From assembly GCA_023101485.1 (NCBI GenBank), contig LVZB01000001.1, positions 1,199,399 to 1,263,398 of the forward strand: a stretch of 64,000 nucleotides of DNA, written 5' to 3'. Below the pieces are notes generated by a model. It did no database searches. It was not told where the DNA came from and saw only the letters and a list, made by a program, of their open reading frames with translations. Positions 54,813 through 63,660 of the stretch are shown here, piece by piece. Source of the stretch: Pasteurellaceae bacterium Macca. GTDB taxonomy: Bacteria > Pseudomonadota > Gammaproteobacteria > Enterobacterales > Pasteurellaceae. Made by a program: the position numbers and the translations under genes. The number at the start of each line of letters is the position of its first letter. Positions within the stretch are counted from its first letter, which is position 1.

Positions 54813-55823
54813 TCAATATTTATCAATTATATTAATCTTTTTATCTAAAATTTGAGTAATAATACCTAATCCAGATTGAATAACTAATTGAATAAGACTT
54901 TGTTTGGTAACGAAATGTTCATTACCAATATTTATATTTTCTTGTTCAGATTCTGTGTTTAGCTTTTCAAAAAGGCGATTTTTTATATTCATATCAACAG
55001 TTGCATTTTTGATAAATGTAGTATCTATTATATCTAATGCGTTAGTGAGATCCGCTCTCTGTCTTCTTGTAAGCGGTTCACCATTCAATGCTTTATTTGC
55101 AAGTAACGCATAATTTGCAGAGATAGGAATAATAGTAGGTTCAGCAAATCCTATATTGGTTAAATATTTTTTACTACGACCAACAACATCACTCAACTCT
55201 TCGCCTTTTTGTGGATCTAAGCTATCTGCTTTATTTAAAAGAAAAATAATATCTTTATGAGAATATTTATCTAAGGATTTTTTTATATTTTCTAATAAGT
55301 GAAGATCATCATTTACACCAAGTTGAGTCGCATTTAACACATAGAGTATTAAACCAAAATTACCATCATTAATCACTTCCATCGTTAAAGCTTCGTGATT
55401 ATCGTCTTGGCTATTATTTGGCCCTGGCGTATCATAAATTACAAGTTCAGAATGACCATTATTTAATGCTGAAATATTACCGACAATATCAATACAATCA
55501 ATGTTTTCAGCAAGATTCCAAGCACTTAAAATCTCTTTTGTTAGTTTTTCACACTTTTCAACTTTTTTAAGTCGTGTAGAATTTTTCTTTCTTTCATTTG
55601 GGTTTATATTTAATTTCCCATTTTTAAATAATCTTCCTCTTTTTTGGTAAGCTTTTCCAGAAAAATAAGTACGATAATCTTTATCATGAATACGAGTAAT
55701 AGTTGCTGTAGTCGCTTCATTAGCTGAAGAGAGTAATTCAGTGCCAATTAGTGCATTAATTAACGTTGATTTTCCTGCTCTCATTGTTGCAATTACAACA
55801 ACATCAAAAATCTTATTTGACAT
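54813..55823 (-). CDS. Second, short dynamin-like GTPase
   Basis: A 336-residue protein that is mostly a GTPase domain: G1 VVIATMRAGKSTLINALIGT (9-28), G2 ANEATTATI (34-42), G3 IYDTPGPNNSQDDNH (129-143), G4 LLNKADSLDPQKG (195-207). It shares the rare DTPGPNNSQD and LNATQLG-NDD stretches with the large GTPase, so the two are paralogues. The stalk is missing: after residue 270 only a short helical end remains, VTKQSLIQLVIQSGLGIITQ then ILDKKINIIDKY, which could be amphipathic. Paired dynamins of unequal form usually work as hetero-oligomers. It is the first gene of the operon after the WYL regulator. Confidence 0.88.
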   Translation of the reverse strand: MSNKIFDVVVIATMRAGKSTLINALIGTELLSSANEATTATITRIHDKDYRTYFSGKAYQKRGRLFKNGKLNINPNERKKNSTRLKKVEKCEKLTKEILSAWNLAENIDCIDIVGNISALNNGHSELVIYDTPGPNNSQDDNHEALTMEVINDGNFGLILYVLNATQLGVNDDLHLLENIKKSLDKYSHKDIIFLLNKADSLDPQKGEELSDVVGRSKKYLTNIGFAEPTIIPISANYALLANKALNGEPLTRRQRADLTNALDIIDTTFIKNATVDMNIKNRLFEKLNTESEQENINIGNEHFVTKQSLIQLVIQSGLGIITQILDKKINIIDKY

Positions 55824-55867
55824 AGTAATTCCTATATTAACTACATAAGTATATTATTTATAAATCT

Positions 55868-56758
55868 CTAGTTATTTCGCTCAATATACTGCTTAATATT
55901 TTCCACCATTTTATCCTGCAATCCATTAGGGCTAATAATGGTTAAATGTGGGATCCAATATTGTACTAAAGGGATAATCTCCAATTCATTTACATTTTTA
56001 CAAGAAATCATCAATTCATTTTCTTCTGATTTATGAATAATTTGTTGATTAGGTAATAAATTTCGGCGGAGAAAGTAAGGTGTTGCGAAACTGGATACTT
56101 TAATGACCACTTCAGCAAGTTGATTGCCGTGGGAAATACTATCACTTTCCTTAATCTCGGCGAGTAGTTGTTGATTTGGTTCAAATGTTTCATCTAATAT
56201 TCTTGGCATCGTAATTTGGGTAAAACAAAAGGTTTTTTGTTTATCATTATCTGTGCCAATTAAATACCAAACACCATTTTTATTAATGAGGCTATAAGGA
56301 GCAATCGTATAAAATTTACCTTCTCGTTGCCCGCTTTTGGTATATTGGAAATGGATAAATCGTTTTTTATCAATGGCTTCTTTAAGTAATGAAAATTCAT
56401 TTTTCTTAAGTTGAATATCTTCATATTGAAAGCCTTTTATTTGCACGCTTTCAGTTAATTTCTCTTGATAAAATTCACGATCAATTTGAGGAAACAGATC
56501 AGAAACGCTAGCAAAAAGGGCGAATCTTTCAATGTCTTGTTGAGTTAAGTAGCCTAATTTATAGCGATTTACTTTGTAATAACGAGGGCCGTTTTCTTCC
56601 CAAGGAAGAAAGGCTAAACGCTCTTTAATATCCCGTTGAATAGTACGAATGCTCGCTCCGTATTGTTCAGCAATTTTGGAAGTATCAAGTCGCTCGCCTT
56701 GTGTTAATCGGCTTAAAATCTCGCAGAGGCGTTGAGAAAGGACAGAAGTTTTTGACAT
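55868..56758 (-). CDS. WYL-domain transcriptional regulator
   Basis: A 296-residue protein. The N-terminal winged HTH of the DeoR type reads VLSQRLCEILSRLTQGERLD, then TSKIAEQYGASIRTIQRDIK. A central WYL domain follows (DKKRFIHFQYTKSGQREGKF, YSLINKNGVWYLIGTDN) and a WCX-like C-terminal domain (VVIKVSSFATPYFLRRNLLP). WYL regulators often control phage-defence operons and sense a ligand released on infection. It lies 45 bases upstream of the dynamin operon on the same strand, so it probably controls it, or is its first gene. Confidence 0.92.
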   Translation of the reverse strand: MSKTSVLSQRLCEILSRLTQGERLDTSKIAEQYGASIRTIQRDIKERLAFLPWEENGPRYYKVNRYKLGYLTQQDIERFALFASVSDLFPQIDREFYQEKLTESVQIKGFQYEDIQLKKNEFSLLKEAIDKKRFIHFQYTKSGQREGKFYTIAPYSLINKNGVWYLIGTDNDKQKTFCFTQITMPRILDETFEPNQQLLAEIKESDSISHGNQLAEVVIKVSSFATPYFLRRNLLPNQQIIHKSEENELMISCKNVNELEIIPLVQYWIPHLTIISPNGLQDKMVENIKQYIERNN

Positions 56759-56967
56759 CGTATAAAGTTCTTTTTTGCTAATGGAATAGGCTAAAGTTTA
56801 CCAAAGCGAGGCGACAGGTTATGACGCGCAATAAAAAATTTTCTGAATTTTATCTGAAAAAGGCGTTTAAAAATAGATCTTAAAAGTCTAATATAAGAAT
56901 GATTTGCTATTTCATTAAAAAAGTCAAGGACTATTATTTTCCCTTTATGTGTGAAGGGAAATGCAGA

Positions 56968-57318
56968 TTGAATACGTTAAATAAAGATCAACAATTACTA
57001 CAAACGATTGGGCGGGCGATTTCAAAATATCGTCAATCCTCAGAACTTACCCAAGCACAGTTAGCGGAAATTTTAGGGATTAGTAATGATGCAGTTTCTC
57101 GTATGGAGCGAGGAAAAACCGTGCCTTCGGTATTGCGTTTATTAGAGCTTTCGGAAATTTTTCATTGTGAATTAGCGGATCTTTTAACTGAAACGAGTAA
57201 TCGCTCCGTCGATCAAGCAAGAAGATTAGAGAACCTTCTTGCAACCTTAAGTGCTACGGAGCGAGCGGAATTGGTTGAAGTATTAGAGCGTATGATAAAG
57301 TGGAAAAATATGCCCTGA
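56968..57318 (+). CDS. XRE-family HTH regulator
   Basis: A protein of about 116 residues with an N-terminal XRE HTH: IGRAISKYRQSSELTQAQLA, then EILGISNDAVSRMERGKTVP. A short C-terminal helical segment (LENLLATLSATERAELVEVL) may dimerise. I prefer the TTG at 56968 because GAAGGGAA (56953-56960) is well placed; ATG codons at 56947 and 56899 are alternatives that add residues unlike the family. It is divergent from the WYL gene and may share its control region. Targets are unknown. Confidence 0.82.
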   Translation: MNTLNKDQQLLQTIGRAISKYRQSSELTQAQLAEILGISNDAVSRMERGKTVPSVLRLLELSEIFHCELADLLTETSNRSVDQARRLENLLATLSATERAELVEVLERMIKWKNMP

Positions 57319-57360
57319 ATTCAGTTTTTTAATTTGAGGATTTACTCTCTCTTTTTAACT

Positions 57361-57384
57361 AGGGCATTTTAATGCCAAAAAATT
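57361..57384 (+). terminator. Terminator of the XRE gene
   Basis: GGCATT-TT-AATGCC (57363-57376), a short stem followed by an A-rich, weakly T-rich tract; strength is uncertain. Confidence 0.5.
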
Positions 57385-57456
57385 TAAAAAAAACACTTGC
57401 AATGGGGATTAAATTCGATTAGTTTTTTCCTCAATTTAATTTAAGGAGCTAAACAG

Positions 57457-57501
57457 ATGCTTGTTTATTGTGTCACTCGCCATCATCACCATCACCCCTG
57501 A
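57457..57501 (+). CDS. hisL: his operon leader peptide
   Basis: A 14-residue peptide, MLVYCVTRHHHHHP, with five consecutive histidine codons just before the end. AAGGAG precedes the ATG. Stalling at these codons when charged tRNA-His is scarce should favour the antiterminator and allow his transcription, as in enterobacteria. The attenuator hairpins follow directly. Confidence 0.95.
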   Translation: MLVYCVTRHHHHHP

Positions 57502-57502
57502 C

Positions 57503-57617
57503 TTTCTTTCAGGCGTGTTGGTGTGCTTGGAAGAAACTTCCGAGCAGTGACATAGGATAACTCCTTAGGATGACCAAAAATGAAACTCTCGGAAGCTAAG
57601 CGCCGAGAGTTTTTTTA
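57503..57617 (+). promoter_or_regulatory. his attenuator
   Basis: After hisL the leader holds GGAAG and CTTCC segments near 57520-57545 for the pause/antiterminator structures. The terminator hairpin AACTCTCGG / CGAGAGTT (57584-57611) is followed by TTTTTTT. Confidence 0.88.
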
Positions 57618-57637
57618 TTTCATCAAGAGGAAAAAAT

Positions 57638-58534
57638 ATGTCAAACAGTAACTTACGCATTGCGATGCAAAAATCGGGTCGGTTAAGCCGAGAGTCACAA
57701 CAACTGCTTAAACAGTGCGGTATCAATATTCAGTGGAATGAACAACGTCTTATTGCCTATGCGGAAAATCAGCCTATTGAGATTTTGCGCGTGCGTGATG
57801 ATGATATTGCAGGGCTCGTTTTTGACGGGGTAGTGGATTTAGGCATTGTGGGGGAGAATGTGCTTGAGGAGTGTGCCCTCGGGCGACAAAACCAAGGGGA
57901 AAATGCGGATTATACTTTCCTACGGCGTTTGGATTTTGGTGATTGTCGCCTCTCCCTTGCCTTACCTCGTAACGCCGATTATCAAGGCATTGAAAGTTTA
58001 ACAAATGCCAGAATCGCCACCTCTTACCCTAATCTTCTAAAACGTTTTATGTCCTCTATGGGCATTCCCTATAAAAATTGTTTGCTGACAGGTTCTGTGG
58101 AAGTCGCCCCTAGCGCAGGGCTTGCCACTGCGATCTGTGATTTAGTTTCCTCTGGCGCAACTCTTGAAGCCAACGGTTTGCGTGAAGTACAAACGATTTA
58201 CCGTTCCCAAGCCTGCTTAATTCAACGAACAGCCCCGCTTTCTGCAGAAAAACAAGCCCTTGTGGAGAAACTGCTCCAACGGATTAACGGTGTTAGCCTT
58301 GCGAGAGAATCCAAATACATTATGTTGCACGCCCCCAAAGACAAACAAGAAGCCATTATTGCGCTGCTACCTGGCGTGGAATGCCCCACAATTTTACCCT
58401 TAGCAGGCGATAACAGCCATGTTGCCATGCATATGGTCAGCCAAGAAAATTTATTTTGGGAAACCATGGAAGAATTGAAAGCCATTGGTGCAAGTTCAAT
58501 TTTAGTCTTACCGATTGAAAAAATGATGAATTAA
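57638..58534 (+). CDS. hisG: ATP phosphoribosyltransferase
   Basis: A 298-residue long-form HisG, the first and feedback-inhibited step of histidine synthesis. [20 protein letters not shown] opens it, followed by [24 protein letters not shown], and the phosphate-binding [20 protein letters not shown] with VSSGATL. The C-terminal regulatory domain ends in [14 protein letters not shown]. It is the first structural gene after the hisL attenuator and ends nine bases before hisD. Confidence 0.97.
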   Translation: MSNSNLRIAMQKSGRLSRESQQLLKQCGINIQWNEQRLIAYAENQPIEILRVRDDDIAGLVFDGVVDLGIVGENVLEECALGRQNQGENADYTFLRRLDFGDCRLSLALPRNADYQGIESLTNARIATSYPNLLKRFMSSMGIPYKNCLLTGSVEVAPSAGLATAICDLVSSGATLEANGLREVQTIYRSQACLIQRTAPLSAEKQALVEKLLQRINGVSLARESKYIMLHAPKDKQEAIIALLPGVECPTILPLAGDNSHVAMHMVSQENLFWETMEELKAIGASSILVLPIEKMMN

Positions 58535-58543
58535 GGAAAAACC

Positions 58544-59827
58544 ATGCAAACACTTTTTTGGAACCAACTCTCTCCCCAAGAACAACAAAACGCCCTACGC
58601 CGTCCTGTACAAACAATCGGTGCTAGCCTAACCAACAGTGTAAGCGAAATTTATACGGCGGTAAAAACACAAGGTGATGCCGCATTATTCGCATTCAACG
58701 AAAAATTTGACGGCGTGAAATTAACCGATTTACGCGTAAGCACCGAACAAATTGAACAAGCCAGCCAACGCCTTAGCCCAGAACTCAAACAGGCTATTCA
58801 AACTGCCAAAGGCAATATTGAACGCTTTCATCAAGCCCAAAAAATGCCTAGCGTGGATTTAGAAACCCAAGCAGGCGTGCGTTGCCAACTGCTGACTCGC
58901 CCAATTCAACGCGTAGGCTTGTATATTCCGGGGGGTTCTGCGCCCTTATTTTCTAGCGTATTGATGCTTGCTGTGCCTGCGACAATCGCTCATTGCCAAA
59001 CCATCGTGCTTTGTTCCCCCCCTCCGATTGCCGATGAAATTCTTTATACCGCCCATTTATGCGGTATCGAACATATTTATGCGGTGGGTGGCGCACAAGC
59101 CATTTTCGCTATGGCAGAAGGCACCGCCAGCATTCCCAAAGTAGATAAAATTTTCGGCCCTGGAAACAGCTTTGTTACCGAAGCCAAACGCCAAGTCCAA
59201 CAAAACGGCACGGCTATTGATATGCCTGCGGGTCCTTCTGAAGTCCTCGTAATTGCCGATGAATTTGCCGATGCCGATTTTATCGCCAGCGATTTACTTT
59301 CCCAAGCCGAACACGGCGCAGATTCCCAAGTTATCTTACTGACAACCCGTATTGAAGTCGCCCAAGCCACAGAGCAAGCAATAAACCGTCAGCTCGCAAC
59401 ATTACCGCGAAAAACGACCGCTCTCCAAGCCTTACAACACAGCCGTTTGATTATTGCCGATGATTTATCCCAATGTGTTGCCATTAGCAACCAATACGCC
59501 CCCGAACATTTAATTGTCCAAGTTGAAAATGCACGCCAATTATTGCCCTTTTTAGACAATGCAGGCTCCATTTTCTTAGGGGCTTATTCGCCTGAAAGTA
59601 TGGGCGATTATGCAAGTGGTACTAACCACGTTCTGCCCACATACGGCTACACCAAAACCTATTCCAGCTTAGGTTTAGCGGATTTTAGCAAACGTATGAC
59701 GGTACAAGAACTCTCTATTGATGGCTTTAAAACGCTTGCGCCTACGGTTATCGCAATAGCAGAAGCAGAACAGCTAGAAGCACATAAACAAGCGGTAAGT
59801 ATTCGTTTAGAAAAATTATCAATCTAA
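58544..59827 (+). CDS. hisD: Histidinol dehydrogenase
   Basis: A 427-residue zinc enzyme that oxidises histidinol to histidine in two NAD steps. Landmarks are [71 protein letters not shown] and [20 protein letters not shown] with the catalytic Glu-His pair. A USS lies inside the gene near its 3' end (the KQAV codons). The next his gene, hisC, is about 420 bases away, beyond a RhuM-like fragment. Confidence 0.97.
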   Translation: MQTLFWNQLSPQEQQNALRRPVQTIGASLTNSVSEIYTAVKTQGDAALFAFNEKFDGVKLTDLRVSTEQIEQASQRLSPELKQAIQTAKGNIERFHQAQKMPSVDLETQAGVRCQLLTRPIQRVGLYIPGGSAPLFSSVLMLAVPATIAHCQTIVLCSPPPIADEILYTAHLCGIEHIYAVGGAQAIFAMAEGTASIPKVDKIFGPGNSFVTEAKRQVQQNGTAIDMPAGPSEVLVIADEFADADFIASDLLSQAEHGADSQVILLTTRIEVAQATEQAINRQLATLPRKTTALQALQHSRLIIADDLSQCVAISNQYAPEHLIVQVENARQLLPFLDNAGSIFLGAYSPESMGDYASGTNHVLPTYGYTKTYSSLGLADFSKRMTVQELSIDGFKTLAPTVIAIAEAEQLEAHKQAVSIRLEKLSI

Positions 59828-59870
59828 GCAAATTTTTATTAAAAAATGACCGCTTGTAAAAGGAGGAAAA

Positions 59871-60221
59871 ATGCAAAACCCCATTGAAATTTATCAAAGC
59901 GCCGATGGACAAGCACAAGTTGAAGTACGCTTTGAACAAGATACCGTTTGGCTTTCACAGGCACAAATGGTGCAACTGTTTGGACGCAATCAATCCGTTA
60001 TTTCACGTCATATTAATAATGCGCTGGAAGAAGGAGAAATCAACATAAAAAGCAATATGCAAAAAATGCATATTGCTTCTGCCGATCGCCCTGTTACTTT
60101 TTACGATTTGGAAACGATTATTTCAGTCGGTTACCGCATTAAATCCGCCCAAGGCGTGGCATTTCGCCGTTGGGCAACTGCCCGTTTAAAAGATTATTCG
60201 TTTAATCATGCATATGCTTAA
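59871..60221 (+). CDS. RhuM-family protein, truncated
   Basis: A 116-residue protein that covers only the start of the RhuM family: EIYQSADGQAQVEVRFEQDT, VWLSQAQMVQLFGRNQSVIS, then SRHINNALEEGEI, VTFYDLETIISVGYRIKSAQ and FRRWATARLKDYS. Intact RhuM proteins are about 330 residues, so two thirds are missing; the stop follows NHAYA. The HTH-like part is complete and could still fold. It sits between hisD and hisC, just after a USS, with its own AAAGGAGG site, so it is probably transcribed with the operon. Likely a natural-transformation or mobile-element passenger. Confidence 0.78.
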   Translation: MQNPIEIYQSADGQAQVEVRFEQDTVWLSQAQMVQLFGRNQSVISRHINNALEEGEINIKSNMQKMHIASADRPVTFYDLETIISVGYRIKSAQGVAFRRWATARLKDYSFNHAYA

Positions 60222-60247
60222 AAAAACCAACTAAAACAGGAAATACG

Positions 60248-61318
60248 ATGGCAATTAACACCTTAACCAAACGCAATGTGCAACAACTCACGCCTTACCA
60301 ATCGGCACGCCGTTTGGGTGGCAATGGCGATATTTGGCTGAACGCCAATGAATATGCCGTTTCCCCCGATTTTAATTTAAGTCAAACCGACTTTAACCGC
60401 TATCCCGAGCCACAGCCACAAGGGGTTATTCAGCGTTATGCACAATATGCAGGCGTGATGCCCGAAAATATTTTAGTCAGCCGTGGCGGAGATGAAAGCA
60501 TTGAGTTGATTATCCGAACTTTTTGCGAAGCAGATGAAAAAATACTTTATTGTCCGCCCACTTATGGTATGTATGCCGTCAGTGCCGAAACCTGCGGTAT
60601 TCAAACGCAAACCGTACCATTATTGCCTGATTTTCAACTGGATGTTGCCAAAATCGAAGAGGCTCTCAACCACGATAATAAAATCAAAGTCCTGTTTTTA
60701 TGCAATCCCAATAACCCAACGGGGACGTTATGCAAGCGGTCAGATTTAGAACACATTTTGCACTTCACCGCGGGCAGAGCCATTGTGGTGGTCGATGAAG
60801 CCTATATTGATTTTTGCCCTGAACACAGCTTAGTCGGCGCGTTAGCCAATTATCCACACCTTGCGATTATCCGCACCCTCTCCAAAGCCTTTGCCTTGGC
60901 AGGTTTGCGCTGTGGCTTTACCTTAGCCAATCCCGAATTGATTGCACAATTACAAAAAGTAATTGCCCCTTATCCTTTGCCCACTGTGGTCGCAGACATC
61001 GCCGAGCAAGCATTACAACCGCAAAGCATTGCACAAACCCAAACACGCATTGCCGAAATCTTAGAAAACCGCCAATGGTTTGCACAAGCATTAAGCCAAC
61101 TCCCCAATGTCGAACACGTCTTTACCAGCTTTGGCAATTATGTATTAGTCAAATTTACCGATGGTGAAAAAGTGTTCCAAGCATTATGGAATAAAGGCAT
61201 TATTTTGCGAAATCAACATTCTGCGCTTGGCTTAAACCACTGCATCCGCATTACTATCGGCTCGCGTTCAGAACTCGAAACCGTACTCAATGAAATTCAA
61301 TTTTTAACCAAGGAATAA
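60248..61318 (+). CDS. hisC: Histidinol-phosphate aminotransferase
   Basis: A 356-residue class II PLP aminotransferase making histidinol phosphate from imidazole-acetol phosphate. [20 protein letters not shown] is the substrate end, and [36 protein letters not shown] and [20 protein letters not shown] with the PLP lysine follow. A USS-like sequence (GCAAGCGGTCAGATTT) lies inside the gene near 60733. It is separated from hisB by four bases. Confidence 0.97.
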   Translation: MAINTLTKRNVQQLTPYQSARRLGGNGDIWLNANEYAVSPDFNLSQTDFNRYPEPQPQGVIQRYAQYAGVMPENILVSRGGDESIELIIRTFCEADEKILYCPPTYGMYAVSAETCGIQTQTVPLLPDFQLDVAKIEEALNHDNKIKVLFLCNPNNPTGTLCKRSDLEHILHFTAGRAIVVVDEAYIDFCPEHSLVGALANYPHLAIIRTLSKAFALAGLRCGFTLANPELIAQLQKVIAPYPLPTVVADIAEQALQPQSIAQTQTRIAEILENRQWFAQALSQLPNVEHVFTSFGNYVLVKFTDGEKVFQALWNKGIILRNQHSALGLNHCIRITIGSRSELETVLNEIQFLTKE

Positions 61319-61322
61319 ACAC

Positions 61323-62408
61323 ATGAAACCACAAGCAATTTTATTTATCGACCGTGATGGCACTTTAATTGATGAGCCAAAAACCGATTTTCAAATCGAC
61401 AGTTTAGAAAAGCTGAAATTAGAAAAAAACGTGATTCCTGCCTTGCTGAAATTACAACCCTACTATCAATTTGTGATGGTCAGCAACCAAGATGGCTTAG
61501 GCACAGCCAGTTTTCCCCAAGCCGATTTTGACAAACCACACCAAGCGATGTTAGCGCTTTTCCGCTCACAGGGCATTGAATTTGCCGACATTCTAATTTG
61601 TCCGCATAAACCCGAAGATTTATGTGAATGCCGTAAGCCCAAAACCCAACTACTTGAAAAATACATTCAACAACAACGCTTTGATCCACAACACAGCTTT
61701 GTGATTGGCGATCGCCAAACGGATGTCCAACTCGCCGAAAACTTAGGTATTCAAGCCTTACAATATCACCCCGAAAAACTCAACTGGGATTTAATTGCAG
61801 AAAAACTCTTGCCAAAAACCACTTCTAGCCCCGCCAATCGCTATGGCGAAGTGGTTCGTACCACCAAAGAAACGGACATTAAAGTCCAAGTCTGGCTTGA
61901 TGAAACGGGTATGAATCAAATCCAAACTGGCATTGGCTTTTTTGACCATATGCTTGACCAAATCGCCACCCATGGCGGTTTCCGTATGAACGTTACCTGT
62001 AACGGCGATTTACATATCGATGAACACCATAGCGTAGAAGATACTGCCCTTGCCTTAGGCGCGGCATTAAAACAAGCCCTTGGCGATAAACGCGGTATTG
62101 CCCGCTTTGGTTTTGTGTTACCGATGGACGAATGCAAAGCCGAATGTACCCTCGATTTATCTGGACGCCCGTATTTTAAATTTAAAGCCAAATTCAAACG
62201 GGATAAAGTGGGCGATTTCAGCACCGAAATGACGGAACATTTCTTCCAATCATTGGCGTTTAGCCTGATGGCGACCTTACATTTAAAAACCAAAGGCGAC
62301 AACGACCACCACAAAATTGAAAGCCTGTTTAAAGTGTTCGGCAGAACATTAAGACAAGCCATTCGGATTGAGGGGAATACGTTACCGAGTAGTAAAGGTG
62401 TATTATAA
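61323..62408 (+). CDS. hisB: Bifunctional histidinol-phosphatase / imidazoleglycerol-phosphate dehydratase
   Basis: A 361-residue two-domain enzyme. The N-terminal HAD phosphatase (1-165) has [20 protein letters not shown] and the zinc loop [14 protein letters not shown]. The C-terminal IGPD domain has [37 protein letters not shown] and [20 protein letters not shown] with the metal histidines. The fused form is typical of gammaproteobacteria. Confidence 0.97.
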   Translation: MKPQAILFIDRDGTLIDEPKTDFQIDSLEKLKLEKNVIPALLKLQPYYQFVMVSNQDGLGTASFPQADFDKPHQAMLALFRSQGIEFADILICPHKPEDLCECRKPKTQLLEKYIQQQRFDPQHSFVIGDRQTDVQLAENLGIQALQYHPEKLNWDLIAEKLLPKTTSSPANRYGEVVRTTKETDIKVQVWLDETGMNQIQTGIGFFDHMLDQIATHGGFRMNVTCNGDLHIDEHHSVEDTALALGAALKQALGDKRGIARFGFVLPMDECKAECTLDLSGRPYFKFKAKFKRDKVGDFSTEMTEHFFQSLAFSLMATLHLKTKGDNDHHKIESLFKVFGRTLRQAIRIEGNTLPSSKGVL

Positions 62409-62430
62409 TTTTTAAAAAGGTAAGGAGTAT

Positions 62431-63045
62431 ATGATGTTATCTAACTTAAAAGAATTAGTAAGTAATATGAAAAAGAATGATTGGGTAATTGATTTATTCA
62501 ATTTTGAATTTAATGGTATAAGGTATTTTGTTTTTGTTCAATTGTACTCGGAAGATGAAAGGAAACCTCAATATAGCCTTGCTAAATTATTGTTTATTGA
62601 TTCTAATGATAATGATCGAAAATTTTTAATTCATTCAAATTCAAAAGTATTCTTAGAGTTAAATGTAAGAGCATTTAGGGAATTCTTTCATATTCCATAT
62701 GTGGAAAATCATGTTGGTGATGCAATTGTCAATTTCCAAGAAAGATTAGGAAATGTAATCCCAATATTAGTTACCAAAAAAACAAATCAAGAGATTGTAC
62801 AGATTGTAAATCATATAGATTCAAATCAACAAAGAAATAGAGGGACTTATTTATCTCATGTTATTAGATTGCCACAAGGAAATCATAGGAGATGTTTAAC
62901 TGATAATAAAGCTAAATTACTTAGACCTGACGTATATAATCATTTTGCAGATGACAAGACTATTAGTTTTTGTTTTTTTGAGGACGAAAATAGAGAGAAT
63001 GATTTAATAAGAATATTGGAGCTATTTGAGCGAGGTAATCATTAA
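62431..63045 (+). CDS. DUF6037-like protein inserted in the his operon
   Basis: A 204-residue hydrophilic protein without membrane segment or signal peptide: MLSNLKELVSNMKKNDWVID, then LFNFEFNGIRYFVFVQLYSE near the start and DNKAKLLRPDVYNHFADDKT, ISFCFF near the end. This resembles the DUF6037 family, of unknown function. It is clearly more AT-rich than the his genes around it and uses AT-ending codons. TAAGGAG precedes the start. Its TAA overlaps the hisH start (TAATG), so hisH is now translationally coupled to a foreign gene. A link to phage defence or conflict is only a guess. Confidence 0.7.
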   Translation: MMLSNLKELVSNMKKNDWVIDLFNFEFNGIRYFVFVQLYSEDERKPQYSLAKLLFIDSNDNDRKFLIHSNSKVFLELNVRAFREFFHIPYVENHVGDAIVNFQERLGNVIPILVTKKTNQEIVQIVNHIDSNQQRNRGTYLSHVIRLPQGNHRRCLTDNKAKLLRPDVYNHFADDKTISFCFFEDENRENDLIRILELFERGNH

Positions 63046-63644
63046 TGTTTCAAATAATTATCATCGACACAGGTTGTGCCAATCTTTCCTCAGTCAAATT
63101 TGCCTTTGAGCGATTGGGCTATCAGCCGATTATCAGCCAAAACCCTAGGGATATTCAGCAAGCGGATAAACTTGTTTTACCAGGGGTCGGGACAGCAAAA
63201 GCGGCAATGCACAATTTAGCCCAACGTGGGCTGATTGAACTGATTCGCTCGGTAACACAACCCACATTAGGCATCTGCTTAGGTATGCAGATTATGATGG
63301 ACTATTCCCACGAAGGCGACGTTGCCACCCTATCGCTGATGCAAGGTAACACGGAATTACTCCCCAACACGGGTTTGCCATTACCACATATGGGCTGGAA
63401 TAAAGTGCAATATCAAGCCAATCATCCGCTGTTTTGCGATATTGCCCAAGATAGCTATTTTTATTTTGTGCATAGCTACGGCGTGATGCCAAATCCACAT
63501 ACCATTGCAACTTGCGAATATGGCACGCCATTTTCAGCCGCCATTCAACACCAAAATTTTTATGGCGTACAATTTCATCCCGAGCGTTCAGGCAAAGCGG
63601 GCGCCACGCTATTACGCAATTTTGTGGAGAATATTTCCCTATAG
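63045..63644 (+). CDS. hisH: Imidazole glycerol phosphate synthase, glutamine amidotransferase subunit
   Basis: A 199-residue class I amidotransferase that supplies ammonia to HisF. The nucleophile is in LGICLGMQIMMDYSHEG, the His/Glu in YGVQFHPERSGKAG, and IIDTGCANLSSVKFAFERLG and VLPGVGTAKAAM are typical. It starts on the last base of the DUF6037-like gene stop. hisA and hisF should follow, but a tandem repeat array begins about 20 bases after the stop and runs to the window end. Confidence 0.96.
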   Translation: MFQIIIIDTGCANLSSVKFAFERLGYQPIISQNPRDIQQADKLVLPGVGTAKAAMHNLAQRGLIELIRSVTQPTLGICLGMQIMMDYSHEGDVATLSLMQGNTELLPNTGLPLPHMGWNKVQYQANHPLFCDIAQDSYFYFVHSYGVMPNPHTIATCEYGTPFSAAIQHQNFYGVQFHPERSGKAGATLLRNFVENISL

Positions 63645-63660
63645 TTCTAGGATCTCTAGG

